Positions 26,631 to 36,345 of a stretch of DNA of 64,000 nt are shown here, piece after piece. Origin of the DNA: Fusobacterium perfoetens ATCC 29250 (GTDB lineage Bacteria > Fusobacteriota > Fusobacteriia > Fusobacteriales > Fusobacteriaceae); assembly GCF_000622245.1 (NCBI RefSeq), contig NZ_KK211417.1, positions 32,798 through 96,797 on the forward strand, read 5' to 3'. Position 1 is the stretch's first letter; each line of letters starts with the position of its first letter. A model generated the notes under the pieces. That model searched no databases. It was not told the DNA's origin and was given only the letters and a program-made list of their open reading frames with translations. The position numbers were made by a program, and so were the translations under genes.

Positions 26631-26637
26631 ATTTTTA

Positions 26638-27603
26638 TTATCTAGAAAATATATCAGCAATACGATATAAATCTAAAATATTATTTCTTTTTGTTCCTTC
26701 CCAAGCATAAGAAATAGGGTGAGTAACTACATCTCCACGTTCAACTCCAACCATTACTCCACCTTCTCCAGCTTCTAATAATTCAACAGCTTTTACAGCC
26801 ATTTGAGTAGCTAACATTCTATCTCTTCCACTAGGAGTTCCTCCTCTTTGGATATGACCTAAAATAACTGTTCTTACTTCTGTTGTAACTTTTTCTTTTA
26901 ATTCTTTTTCTACATCAAATATATTTCCTACACCTTCAGCTACAAGAACTATATCATGTAATCTTCCAGTATTTCTTCTTTGTTTTATTTGGAAAGCAAG
27001 CATCTCAATAGAATTTTCTACTTCTGGTATTAAGATTCCATCTCCTCCACCACAAATACAAGAGTGAACAGCTAAGTCGCCAGCTCTTCTTCCCATAACT
27101 TCTACAAGAATTGTTCTTTCATGAGAAGTAGCTGTATCTCTTAATTTAGAAATTGCATCTAATATTGTATTTAAACAAGTATCAAATCCTATAGTATAAT
27201 CAGTTCCAATGATATCATTATCTATTGTTCCTGGAAGTCCAACTACTTTTATTCCATGTTCTTTACTTAAAAGATCTGCTCCTCTATAAGAACCATCTCC
27301 TCCTATTACTATAAGCCCCTCAATTCCTCTTCTTTTTAAATTTTCAGCTGCTATTGCTCTATATTTAGGGTCTTTAAATTCTGGACATCTTGCTGTTAAA
27401 AGAGCTGTTCCTCCTTTTTCAATTATTCCAGATAAGAAACGACTATCTATTAGGAAAATTTCATCCATTAACATTCCATGATATCCTCTTCTTATACCAT
27501 AAACTTCCATTCCTTTATATTGAGCCATTTTTACTGCAGCTCTAATAGCTGTATTCATACCAGGTGCGTCTCCACCACTTGTTAAAATAGCTATCCTTCT
27601 CAT
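26638..27603 (-). CDS. pfkA: ATP-dependent 6-phosphofructokinase
   Basis: Phosphorylates fructose 6-phosphate, the committed step of glycolysis. The 321-residue length is standard. It shows the ATP site TSGGDAPGMNTAIR, the GGDGSYRGA loop, catalytic PGTIDNDI, MGRRAGDLA and GHIQRGGTPS. The glycine in GGDGS marks the ATP type rather than the pyrophosphate type. It lies 29 bases after accA on the same strand, so glycolysis and malonyl-CoA supply appear to share one transcript. Confidence 0.97.
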   Translation of the reverse strand: MRRIAILTSGGDAPGMNTAIRAAVKMAQYKGMEVYGIRRGYHGMLMDEIFLIDSRFLSGIIEKGGTALLTARCPEFKDPKYRAIAAENLKRRGIEGLIVIGGDGSYRGADLLSKEHGIKVVGLPGTIDNDIIGTDYTIGFDTCLNTILDAISKLRDTATSHERTILVEVMGRRAGDLAVHSCICGGGDGILIPEVENSIEMLAFQIKQRRNTGRLHDIVLVAEGVGNIFDVEKELKEKVTTEVRTVILGHIQRGGTPSGRDRMLATQMAVKAVELLEAGEGGVMVGVERGDVVTHPISYAWEGTKRNNILDLYRIADIFSR

Positions 27604-27632
27604 TATTACCTCCCTAAAAAATTTATAATAAT

Positions 27633-28634
27633 TTAATTTTTTTCCTCATTATTTTCTATTTGTGATGTTTTTTCAGTAATTTCTTCATCTACTTCTTCTA
27701 AGAAAAAACCAATTTTTCTAAATTTATTATATCTATTTTTTAGTAAAGTATCTATATTTATTTTCTTTAATTCACTAATTGATGAGATAACAGCATTTTT
27801 TAGGTTAATTTGTGCGCATAAAATATCTCTATGAGCTCCACCTAATGGTTCTGGAATTATATCATCTATAATTCCTAATTTTTTTAGATTTTGAGCTGAT
27901 ATTTTTAAATTATTAGCTGCTTTTTCAGCTAAAGCTCCATTTTTAAATAATATTGCTGCACATCCTTCTGGAGAAATTACTGAATAAATAGAATGTTCCA
28001 ACATGAAAACTTTATCAGCTACTGCTAAGGCTAAAGCTCCTCCACTTCCTCCTTCTCCAATAATAACAGAAATAATAGGAACTCTAAATCCCATCATTTT
28101 CATAAGATTTCTTGCTATAGCTTCTCCTTGACCTCTTTCTTCTGCTTCAATTCCAGGAAAAGCTCCAGCTGTATCTACTAAAGTAAGAATTGGAATATTA
28201 AATCTTTGAGCTATTCTCATAAGTCTTAAAGCTTTTCTATAACCTTCTGGATTTGCCATTCCAAAATTTCTACGAATTTTTTCATTTATATCTTTACCTT
28301 TTTGATGACCAATAACAACAAATTTTTGTCCCTCAATTTTACAAAGTCCACCTATAATAGCAGGGTCATCTCCATAAAGTCTATCACCATGTAATTCAAC
28401 AAAATCTTCTGTTATTCCTCTAATATAATCTAAAGTATTTGGTCTATTTGGATGTCTTGCTATTGAAACCTTATCCCAATCCGTTAAATTAGAATAAATT
28501 TCTTTTATTTTTTCTCTATACAATTCTTTTTGTTTTTCAATTTCTTCTGTTAAATCTACTTCTTTATTCTTTGCAAATTCTTCAAGTTCTTTTATTTTTT
28601 CTTCTATCTCTAAAAGTTCTTTTTCAAAATCCAC
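27633..28634 (-). CDS. accA: Acetyl-CoA carboxylase carboxyltransferase subunit alpha
   Basis: Alpha subunit of the carboxyltransferase that moves CO2 from biotin to acetyl-CoA in fatty-acid synthesis. It has 333 residues with an N-terminal coiled segment (about 1-45) and signatures DTAGAFPGIEAEERGQGEAI, GEGGSGGALA and SVISPEGCA. The start is GTG with AGGAGGG five bases upstream. It follows accD by 17 bases. accB and accC are not in the window. Confidence 0.97.
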   Translation of the reverse strand: MDFEKELLEIEEKIKELEEFAKNKEVDLTEEIEKQKELYREKIKEIYSNLTDWDKVSIARHPNRPNTLDYIRGITEDFVELHGDRLYGDDPAIIGGLCKIEGQKFVVIGHQKGKDINEKIRRNFGMANPEGYRKALRLMRIAQRFNIPILTLVDTAGAFPGIEAEERGQGEAIARNLMKMMGFRVPIISVIIGEGGSGGALALAVADKVFMLEHSIYSVISPEGCAAILFKNGALAEKAANNLKISAQNLKKLGIIDDIIPEPLGGAHRDILCAQINLKNAVISSISELKKINIDTLLKNRYNKFRKIGFFLEEVDEEITEKTSQIENNEEKN

Positions 28635-28651
28635 TTTTACCCTCCTAAAAA

Positions 28652-29536
28652 TTAAACTAAGTTACTTAAAACTTTAGCTACAATATCTTTCATTTCTTCT
28701 CTTTTACTAATTATGTCTAACATTCCATGTTGAAGTAAAAACTCACTTGTTTGGAATCCTTTAGGAAGTTTTTGTTTGATAGTTTGCTCTATAACTCTTT
28801 GTCCAGCAAAACCAATTAAAGCTTTTGGCTCTGTTATTATTACATCACCTAACATAGCAAAAGAAGCTGTAACTCCTCCTGTTGTTGGATTTACTGGAAT
28901 AGAAATATATGGAATTCCAGCTTTTTTTAAACGATAAACAGCAGCTGATGTTTTGGCCATTTGCATTAATGAAACAATTCCTTCGTACATTCTAGCTCCT
29001 CCTGAACTAGAAACAACTATGGCTGGTATTCTCATTTCTAAAGCTCTTTCTAAAGCTCTAGTAATTTTTTCTCCAACAACAGAACCCATACTTCCACCTA
29101 AAAAGTCAAAATCCATAACAGCAATACTTACTTTTATTCCTTTAATTTCTCCAATACCAGAAACAACAGCCTCATTCATTCCTGTTTTTCCTTCAGCTTT
29201 TTCTACTTTTGATTTATAACCTTCAAATCCTAAAAAATCTTCTGTTTGTAAATTTGCATCTTCTTCTATAAAAGTTCCACCATCAATTAATAAGTTTATT
29301 CTTTCTCTAGCACTCATTCTATAATAATATCCACAACTAGGACATCTATAAAGATTTCTTCCTATATCTTTCTTAAGTACTATCTCACCACACTCAGGAC
29401 ATTTTTCCCAAAGTTCTGAAGCTTCTTCGGTGATACCACTTTTCTTTTTATCATTTTCAAGCATTTTACTTTCATCTATTTCGTCTTTTACTGTTAAAGT
29501 TGCATACTTTTTCTTTCTTAAAGAAAAAAATCTCAT
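28652..29536 (-). CDS. accD: Acetyl-CoA carboxylase carboxyltransferase subunit beta
   Basis: Beta subunit of the acetyl-CoA carboxyltransferase, 294 residues. The N-terminal zinc ribbon (CPECG...CPSCG, about 45-67) binds nucleic acid and zinc. The crotonase-like core has VVSSSGGARMYEG, PTTGGVTASFAMLGD and FAGQRVIEQT. AAGGAGG precedes the ATG. It is the first gene of accD-accA-pfkA and diverges from the lipoprotein genes at 29778. Confidence 0.97.
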   Translation of the reverse strand: MRFFSLRKKKYATLTVKDEIDESKMLENDKKKSGITEEASELWEKCPECGEIVLKKDIGRNLYRCPSCGYYYRMSARERINLLIDGGTFIEEDANLQTEDFLGFEGYKSKVEKAEGKTGMNEAVVSGIGEIKGIKVSIAVMDFDFLGGSMGSVVGEKITRALERALEMRIPAIVVSSSGGARMYEGIVSLMQMAKTSAAVYRLKKAGIPYISIPVNPTTGGVTASFAMLGDVIITEPKALIGFAGQRVIEQTIKQKLPKGFQTSEFLLQHGMLDIISKREEMKDIVAKVLSNLV

Positions 29537-29722
29537 TTTCTCCTCCTTATATTCAATAAAATATTATTTTTCACAAATAATTATAAAAGCCATTCTATTT
29601 ATTTTATAAAATTTTAAAAAAATTTTCAATAATTATTTGCATTAATCTTTGTTTTGATATAAAATGAATATAAAAAATGAATAAACTTAAATCTTATAAT
29701 TTAGATAAAATTTTTTACTTTT

Positions 29723-29752
29723 TTGTTTAGTGAAATATAAAAAAAATATAAT
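29723..29752 (+). promoter_or_regulatory. Probable promoter of the two lipoprotein genes
   Basis: TTGTTT (29723-29728) and TATAAT (29747-29752) with an 18-base spacer, followed by TAGGAGG and the ATG at 29778. Confidence 0.55.
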
Positions 29753-29777
29753 ATTACATATGTTAGGAGGAATTAAA

Positions 29778-30395
29778 ATGAAAAAAACTATGTTTATTCT
29801 ACTTGCAACTACTCTAATTGGATGTAGTGGATTACAAAATTTCTCTACAAATCCCAATAATTTATCTGTAATTTGTAAAGAAAAAATAGCTAATAATGTG
29901 GATATGTCTAGGGAGATTTATGGTATTGGAAAGGCTAAAATTTCATCATCAGGTCAATTTGTAGTTGAAGGAAAGGCTAGAGAAGCAGCTTTAAATCAAA
30001 TAAAAGCTAAAATTTCAGCTGAAGTAGAAAAAAGTTTCCAACAACAAATGAATTTAGTAGATAATTATTCTAAGAGAATTTATAACAATTCTATAAAAGA
30101 ATTAAAAGATTATACTACTAATGTATTAGTTGGAAATGTTGTTGAAAAAGAATCTTTTGTAGCTGATGGATACTTATACATAATAGTAACAACTTCTTTA
30201 GAGGATATTTTTAAACAATCAAAATTTACTTTTATTGAATTTACTAGTGATTTAATAAAAAGATTAGAAGCTATAAAATCTAATGTAACTAATATGGAAT
30301 ATGTTGCACCTTTAGAAACTTTAAATGTTACTCCAATAGAAAATGAAAAAGGAGAGGACACATTAAAATTAGATGAAGAACTTATCCTTAAATAA
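29778..30395 (+). CDS. LPP20-like lipoprotein
   Basis: A 205-residue lipoprotein with signal peptide and lipobox LIGC (Cys17). Residues about 45-150 (IYGIGKAKISSSGQF, then AREAALNQIKAKISAEVEKSF) resemble the LPP20 domain found in envelope lipoproteins of Helicobacter and others, whose role is poorly known. The ATG at 29778 follows TAGGAGG and is preferred over an upstream ATG that would bury the signal peptide. The stop lies 23 bases inside the next gene, which is in another frame, so the two are translationally linked. Confidence 0.7.
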   Translation: MKKTMFILLATTLIGCSGLQNFSTNPNNLSVICKEKIANNVDMSREIYGIGKAKISSSGQFVVEGKAREAALNQIKAKISAEVEKSFQQQMNLVDNYSKRIYNNSIKELKDYTTNVLVGNVVEKESFVADGYLYIIVTTSLEDIFKQSKFTFIEFTSDLIKRLEAIKSNVTNMEYVAPLETLNVTPIENEKGEDTLKLDEELILK

Positions 30396-31026
30396 TATAA
30401 AAAAATACTTTATCCTTTCACTTTTTCTTTTAACTGCTTGTACTAATACAGAAAAACTTTATAAGAATAATCAATATAGAATTTCTACAGTAAATGAAAA
30501 TGGAAATGGTTATGTATTAAACCTTTATTTTAATAAAACTAGCATAAAAGATATTTTTAAAGTTTCTTCTAATAATATAGATGGTGAATATAAAGAATTT
30601 TATCCTTCTGGAAAATTAAAATATTTAATAAATTACAAAGAAGGAAATCAGGAAGGAATTGCTAAAAAATATTATGAAAATGGAAAGTTAGCTTTAGAGG
30701 GATTTTTTATAGATGATTTACCTAATGGTAAATTTACTTATTATTTTGATAATGGGAATATTTCTAAAATTGAAAATTATCACAATGGATATTTAGATGG
30801 TGAATATATAGAATATTATGAAAATAATAAAATAAAAATAAAAGTTTCATATTCTGATGGTTATAAAATAGGTGATTATTTTTCTTACTATGAAAATGGA
30901 AAGTTAAAAGAAACTGGAAAATATGTAGCAGGAAAAAGAAATGGAATATGGAAATATTATAATGAAAATGGAAAATTAATCTCTAAAAATGATTATGCTG
31001 ATAAAGGTTATATTAGAATAGAATAA
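30373..31026 (+). CDS. MORN-like (YwqK-type) repeat lipoprotein
   Basis: A 217-residue predicted lipoprotein with lipobox LTAC (Cys23). From about residue 70 to the end it has six or so repeats of the form G-x-Y/F-x-x-Y-Y/F-x-N-G-K-L/I, the MORN variant common in Fusobacteria and in YwqK-family proteins. Such repeats form a beta-hairpin array for binding, with unknown ligand here. It overlaps the LPP20-like gene by 23 bases, so both are probably made together and may act at the same place in the envelope. A terminator follows directly. Confidence 0.78.
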   Translation: MKNLSLNNIKKYFILSLFLLTACTNTEKLYKNNQYRISTVNENGNGYVLNLYFNKTSIKDIFKVSSNNIDGEYKEFYPSGKLKYLINYKEGNQEGIAKKYYENGKLALEGFFIDDLPNGKFTYYFDNGNISKIENYHNGYLDGEYIEYYENNKIKIKVSYSDGYKIGDYFSYYENGKLKETGKYVAGKRNGIWKYYNENGKLISKNDYADKGYIRIE

Positions 31027-31027
31027 T

Positions 31028-31068
31028 AAAAAAGACTATTGTGAAAATTTAACACAGTAGTCTTTTTT
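31028..31068. terminator. Bidirectional terminator between lipoprotein and transporter genes
   Basis: Eleven-bp outer stem AAAAAAGACTA/TAGTCTTTTTT with a smaller inner TGTG/CACA pairing, between convergent genes. Confidence 0.88.
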
Positions 31069-31075
31069 ATTAAAT

Positions 31076-31981
31076 TTATTTTTGACTTTTTCCTATTGTT
31101 ATTATTGTAAACACTAAAATAACTGCACCTATAAATTGTTGTCCTGTTAGTAATCTTCCATTAAAAATATAATCAAACACAACTGATGATATTGGAAAAG
31201 CTAGTTCACAAATAGTGGCTACACTGGCATCTATATATCTAAGTCCTCTATAATAAATCATAATTGCCATACTACCACTTGTAAGCATTATAGTTATAAA
31301 AATCAACCATTGAAATGAAGTTACTCTTGTAAAATATACTAAATCTCCTTTAAATAAAGTTATTATAAAGGTAATTATACTTGTAAAAAGAAATCTTGTA
31401 TATAATGCTGTTCTAAAAGAAGAATTAGTTAAAATTCTCTTTCCAAAAGCAGTAGAACTTCCAAACGAAAAAGCAGCAAGTAAAGCCAATAAACTAGCTG
31501 ATAATATATTTCCACTTCCACTTGAATGAGGTAAAGCAAATTCAAATGTCATTATATATCCACCAATCATAGCTAAAAATGTTAAAAAGAAAAAGTTCTT
31601 ACTCAATTTTTCTTTTAAAATAATTCTAGCTAAAATTAAAGCAAATATAGGCTGAGTTTTTTGTAATAAAGTTACAACTGTTAAATGTTGAAAATTTACT
31701 AAAAATAGAGCCTTTACTATAGAAATTGTTCCTAAAGAACCCCCAAATAATCCTATACAAAAATAATAAAAAATATCTTTTTTAGGTAATTTTTTTATAT
31801 TTTTTATTTCCTCTTTTCCAAAAAAACAACTCATAAAAAGAAAAGGGATAAAATGTAGAATAAAAACTACAAAGGGAACACTTAATTGATGTAATCTAGG
31901 AGTTAAAACAATTCCATCAAATCCCCAAAGAGAAGCAGCAAAACATACTAATCCCGCTCCTAAATATTTTTTGTTTTTCAC
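31076..31981 (-). CDS. EamA/DMT family transporter
   Basis: Inner-membrane drug/metabolite transporter of 301 residues with ten predicted helices in two EamA repeats (about 7-145 and 155-297). It starts with GTG after a GAGAG site, 12 bases past the polC stop, so it is the last gene of the long hpt-polC transcript. This family exports or imports amino acids, nucleotides and other small molecules. The substrate cannot be told from sequence and the link to polC is probably just positional. Confidence 0.87.
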   Translation of the reverse strand: MKNKKYLGAGLVCFAASLWGFDGIVLTPRLHQLSVPFVVFILHFIPFLFMSCFFGKEEIKNIKKLPKKDIFYYFCIGLFGGSLGTISIVKALFLVNFQHLTVVTLLQKTQPIFALILARIILKEKLSKNFFFLTFLAMIGGYIMTFEFALPHSSGSGNILSASLLALLAAFSFGSSTAFGKRILTNSSFRTALYTRFLFTSIITFIITLFKGDLVYFTRVTSFQWLIFITIMLTSGSMAIMIYYRGLRYIDASVATICELAFPISSVVFDYIFNGRLLTGQQFIGAVILVFTIITIGKSQK

Positions 31982-31993
31982 TTTTCTCTCCTT

Positions 31994-34900
31994 CTAAAAT
32001 AAACTAATTTGATTTGTATCGCTTAGATTTTTTACTGCATTAAGAGTTTTTAATTTATCTAAAACAGTAGTTGACATTTTTGTTCTTCTTTTTAAATCTT
32101 CATAAGAAATAAATTTTTCAATATTTCTTTCAGCTATAATATTTTCTACTACACTTGCTCCTAATCCAGATATTCCCATTAATGGAACTCTTATTTTTCC
32201 ATCCTCTATTGTAAATCTAAATCCTTCTGATTTATATAAATCAATTCCTAAAAATTCAAACCCTCTAGCATACATCTCTAAAACAATTTCACATATAGCC
32301 ATCTGTGTTTTTTTCTTAACATCAAGTTTGGGCTCTTTATTAAGTTCTTCTAATTTTGCTTTTGCTAATTCCTTACTTCCCATCATTTCAAAATCAAAAT
32401 CCTCCATCTTACGAGTAAGATAAGCTGCATAAAAAGCCAATGGATAGTGAATTTTAAAATAAGCTATTCTCATAGCCATCATAACATAAGCCACAGCATG
32501 TCCTTTAGGGAACATATATTTTATTCTTTTACAAGATTCTATATACCACTCTTTTACATTTTTTTCTTTCATCATATTTGAGAATTTTTCCCAATTCTCA
32601 GGTTCTTTAGATGGTTTTCCTTTTCTTACAAACTCCATTATTTTGAAAGCTGTAACTTTTTCCATTCCACTATCTATTAAATAGTTCATAATGTCGTCTC
32701 TTACTGTAATAACTTCTGATAGGGTTGCTGTTCCCTCACGAATAAATTCTTGAGCATTATTAAGCCAAACATCTGTTCCATGAGAAAGTCCAGAAATTCT
32801 AACAAGTTCAGCAAAAGTTTTTGGTAAAGTATCTTCCAACATTTGTCTTACAAATCCTGTACCAAACTCTGGAACTCCATAAGTTCCTACAACAGAGCCA
32901 ATCTCTTCAGGAGTAACTCCTAAAACTTCTGTTCCTGAAAATATTTTTAAAGTTTCAGGGTCAGCAATAGGAATATCATAAACATTTACCCCTGTATATT
33001 CTTGTAACATTTTTATAGTTGTCGGGTCATCATGCCCTAGTATATCTAATTTTACTAATTGTTCATCCATAACATGGTAATCAAAATGAGTAGTAATAGA
33101 ATCATTTTGCATATCATTAGCTGGATGTTGTATTGGACAAAAATCAAAAACTTCTTTATATTTAGGAACTATAACCATTCCACCTGGATGTTGTCCTGTT
33201 GTTTTTTTAGCTCCCTCTACCTTTGAAGCTTTTCTAATAATTTCTGCTTTTGAAATATTCAAATGATGGTCTTCATAATATTTTTTTACATAACCAATGG
33301 CGTTTTTATCAGCTAAAGTTGATATTGTTCCAGCCTTAAAGACATTAGATTTTCCGAATAATTCTTCACAATATCTATGAATTTCTGATTGATATTCCCC
33401 TGAAAAGTTTAAGTCGATATCTGGAACCTTATCTCCATCAAATCCCATGAAAACTTCAAATGGAATTGAATGTCCATCTCTTTTTAAAGGTTTACCACAT
33501 TTTGGACAATTTTTTTCCGGTAAGTCAACTCCAGCTCCCTCTTTTTCAATAAATTCTGAATATTTACAATTTGGGTCTGTACAAATATAATGAGGATATA
33601 GAGCATTAACCTCTGTAATTCCCATCATAAAAGCAACTAACGAAGAACCAACTGAACCTCTTGACCCTACTAAATATCCATTATCCAAAGATTTTTTAAC
33701 CAATTTTTGAGCTGATAAATATAAAACTGAAAATCCATGTCCTATAATAGCTTTTAACTCTCTTTCAAGACGAGCTGAAACTATTTCTGGAAGAGGGTCT
33801 CCATAAATTCTATGAGCTTTTTCATAAGTCATTTCTCTAACTATATTTTCTGCATTATCAAGCTCTGGTGGATAAAATCCATCTGGTATAGGTTGAACTT
33901 TTTCTATTTCATTAGAAATTTTATTTGTATTTGTAATAACTATTTCATGAGCTATATCTTCTCCTAAATAAGAAAACTCTTTTAATAGCTCATCAGTAGT
34001 TCTGAAATAAAATCCATTATCAATAGTATATTGTCTTTCGTTAAATACATTTCCACTACCATATAATAAAATACTTCTTATATCTTTTTCTTCTCTTTCA
34101 AGATAATGAACATTAGAACTTCCTGTTACTAACTTATTATGTCTTTTAGCTAAATCATAAAGATATTTGTTCATTTCTTCTATAGCTTTATAAGACATTA
34201 TTCTATTAGTTCCATCTTCTTCTATAAATTCATTATAATTTTCTTTTGGAAGAAGTTCTACATAATCATAAAAATCAACAGCTTTCTCCATCTCTTTAAA
34301 ATTATAATCAAGATAGTTTATAGCAAGTTCTCCATTATTCATAAAATGAACTGTGTTACATGCACCTACAAATATTCCATCTCTATGAGCTAAAATTTCT
34401 GATTTCTTAACTCTTGGCTTTTTATTTCCAAAATTATCTTTATGAGCAAATGACACAAGTTTATAAATATTTTTTAATCCAACTAAATTTTTAGCAAGAA
34501 CTATAATATTTATAGTATCTTGTTTTTGAATATTTATAGGAAAAGTTCCATTTATTTCTGAAACTTTTTTTACACCTTTTTCATAATATTTTTCAAGGAA
34601 AATTTTAAACATTCCAGCAGTTGCTTGTGAGTCATCAACTGCTCTATGGTGACTTTCTAAAGCAACTCCTAATTTTTTTGTAAGATGACCTAATCCATAA
34701 CCTTTTAAATCTGGAAATATATCCCTTGCCATTTGAAGAGTATCTATAACACTCGGGTCATAATCAATATTTAGAATTTTTTTACAATCTCTTCTTATAA
34801 AACTCATATCAAATTTAGCATTATGAGCTACCATTGTAGAATTACCAACAAATTCCATAAATTCTGGTAATACTACTTCTATAGGTTCAGCACTTTCTAA

Positions 34901-36328
34901 CATTCCTTCTGTTATATTTGTTAAATTCTTAATTTTCTCAGGAACAGCTCGTTTAGGCTTTACAAATTTAGAAAACTTATCAACAATTCTTGTGCCTTCC
35001 ATTTTTATAGCACCAATTTCTATAATTTCATGTTCATGAGAATTAAGCCCTGTTGTTTCTAAGTCAAAAACTACAAAGTTTTCATTTTCTATAGGAATAT
35101 CTTTTGGGTTATTAATCATCTGTTTAGTATCATCTACCATATACATTTCACAACCTAAAATAACCTTAAAATTCTCATCTTTTTTAGTTTGCTTAAATGC
35201 AAAAGGGAAGGTATGAACTACAGAATAGTCTGTAATTGCCATACTTGTATGTCCATAAGATTTAGCTCTTTTTATTAAATCTCCTATCTCTGTAACTCCA
35301 ACCATCTCACTCATTTTACTATGAGTATGTAGCTCCACCATCTTTTCTTCAGAAGTATCTTCTTTTGAAGTTTTAGTTTTTTCCATTTTATTAAGTGAAG
35401 ATACTAATAATATTTCTTCATTTTCATTAAATGTATCTATTTGTTTTCTTCCACTTACTTTTATAAAATCTCCAACTTTAACTTCCAAATTTTCATCTGG
35501 TTTTACAAACATTTTTGTAGTAACAGAATTTTTATTGTCTGTTATTCTCATAACATAAAGAAGATTTCCTGTTTTTAATTCTTTTTTCTCAAAATTAAAA
35601 ACTTCCCCTTCTATAACACAAATATCATTATCAAAAATTTCTGAAAATTCATCTATAGATATAGATTTTCCTTTAATTTCCTTAGTTTTTCTAAAAGCTA
35701 CAGCATTAAATTTCTTTTCATTATTTTGATTATTATTTTCCTCTTTTGGAGCTTGAGAATTTTTTTCATTTTCACTATCTAATTTTTGGCTTAAAGTTAT
35801 AATTTTATTTTCTTTTTCTTTTTCAATTTCACTTATCTCTTTAGAAAAATCTCCAGGAACAAAAGATATTTTAAAATCATTTATTCCAAATTCAGATAAT
35901 AAAGTTTCTAATTTTAAATTTATTTTTGATTCATATAAAGTAGCTATTGCCATATCATTTTTTAATTCTATATAGATATTTTTTTCTTCTACTCTGACTC
36001 TATAAAGAAATAAAAAAGATTTTGAAACAGCATTTCTAAGTTTTAATTTTTCTATTGCTTTTTCTATAATTTCAGTTAAAATTTTTTGAGTAATTTGTAG
36101 ATTTTCATATTCTATATTAAATTCTACAGAAAGACTCTCTCCAAACTTTTTTTGTAAATCTGTTGTTACTATATCTGTTTCACCTAAAAAAGTTGGGTCT
36201 TTTAACTGGCAACTTATTTTTAATTTTTTATATAATTCTTCATATACAATTTCTTTTACCAGTAAATTTTTAGCTCCAACACTATGGAAAAAGTCTGGTC
36301 TAGATTTAATTAAAATCTTTCTACTCAT
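31994..36328 (-). CDS. polC: DNA polymerase III PolC-type alpha subunit
   Basis: Replicative polymerase of 1444 residues. Order: N-terminal domain (about 1-210), OB fold (about 225-330), PHP domain split around the exonuclease (VELHTHSKMSEM), DEDDh 3'-5' exonuclease near 418-590 (VFDLETTGL, HNAKFD, HHRAVDDS), zinc-binding CxxxxC...CPKCG, palm with PDIDLNFSGEYQ, fingers, and C-terminal helices. It ends in QISLF, a sliding-clamp-binding motif. One PHP metal motif usually TDH reads TDYSVV, so that site is degenerate. PolC, rather than DnaE alone, is typical of Firmicutes and Fusobacteria. It lies 17 bases after the SPOUT gene. Confidence 0.97.
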   Translation of the reverse strand: MSRKILIKSRPDFFHSVGAKNLLVKEIVYEELYKKLKISCQLKDPTFLGETDIVTTDLQKKFGESLSVEFNIEYENLQITQKILTEIIEKAIEKLKLRNAVSKSFLFLYRVRVEEKNIYIELKNDMAIATLYESKINLKLETLLSEFGINDFKISFVPGDFSKEISEIEKEKENKIITLSQKLDSENEKNSQAPKEENNNQNNEKKFNAVAFRKTKEIKGKSISIDEFSEIFDNDICVIEGEVFNFEKKELKTGNLLYVMRITDNKNSVTTKMFVKPDENLEVKVGDFIKVSGRKQIDTFNENEEILLVSSLNKMEKTKTSKEDTSEEKMVELHTHSKMSEMVGVTEIGDLIKRAKSYGHTSMAITDYSVVHTFPFAFKQTKKDENFKVILGCEMYMVDDTKQMINNPKDIPIENENFVVFDLETTGLNSHEHEIIEIGAIKMEGTRIVDKFSKFVKPKRAVPEKIKNLTNITEGMLESAEPIEVVLPEFMEFVGNSTMVAHNAKFDMSFIRRDCKKILNIDYDPSVIDTLQMARDIFPDLKGYGLGHLTKKLGVALESHHRAVDDSQATAGMFKIFLEKYYEKGVKKVSEINGTFPINIQKQDTINIIVLAKNLVGLKNIYKLVSFAHKDNFGNKKPRVKKSEILAHRDGIFVGACNTVHFMNNGELAINYLDYNFKEMEKAVDFYDYVELLPKENYNEFIEEDGTNRIMSYKAIEEMNKYLYDLAKRHNKLVTGSSNVHYLEREEKDIRSILLYGSGNVFNERQYTIDNGFYFRTTDELLKEFSYLGEDIAHEIVITNTNKISNEIEKVQPIPDGFYPPELDNAENIVREMTYEKAHRIYGDPLPEIVSARLERELKAIIGHGFSVLYLSAQKLVKKSLDNGYLVGSRGSVGSSLVAFMMGITEVNALYPHYICTDPNCKYSEFIEKEGAGVDLPEKNCPKCGKPLKRDGHSIPFEVFMGFDGDKVPDIDLNFSGEYQSEIHRYCEELFGKSNVFKAGTISTLADKNAIGYVKKYYEDHHLNISKAEIIRKASKVEGAKKTTGQHPGGMVIVPKYKEVFDFCPIQHPANDMQNDSITTHFDYHVMDEQLVKLDILGHDDPTTIKMLQEYTGVNVYDIPIADPETLKIFSGTEVLGVTPEEIGSVVGTYGVPEFGTGFVRQMLEDTLPKTFAELVRISGLSHGTDVWLNNAQEFIREGTATLSEVITVRDDIMNYLIDSGMEKVTAFKIMEFVRKGKPSKEPENWEKFSNMMKEKNVKEWYIESCKRIKYMFPKGHAVAYVMMAMRIAYFKIHYPLAFYAAYLTRKMEDFDFEMMGSKELAKAKLEELNKEPKLDVKKKTQMAICEIVLEMYARGFEFLGIDLYKSEGFRFTIEDGKIRVPLMGISGLGASVVENIIAERNIEKFISYEDLKRRTKMSTTVLDKLKTLNAVKNLSDTNQISLF

Positions 36329-36345
36329 TTATAAACCTCTTTAAA

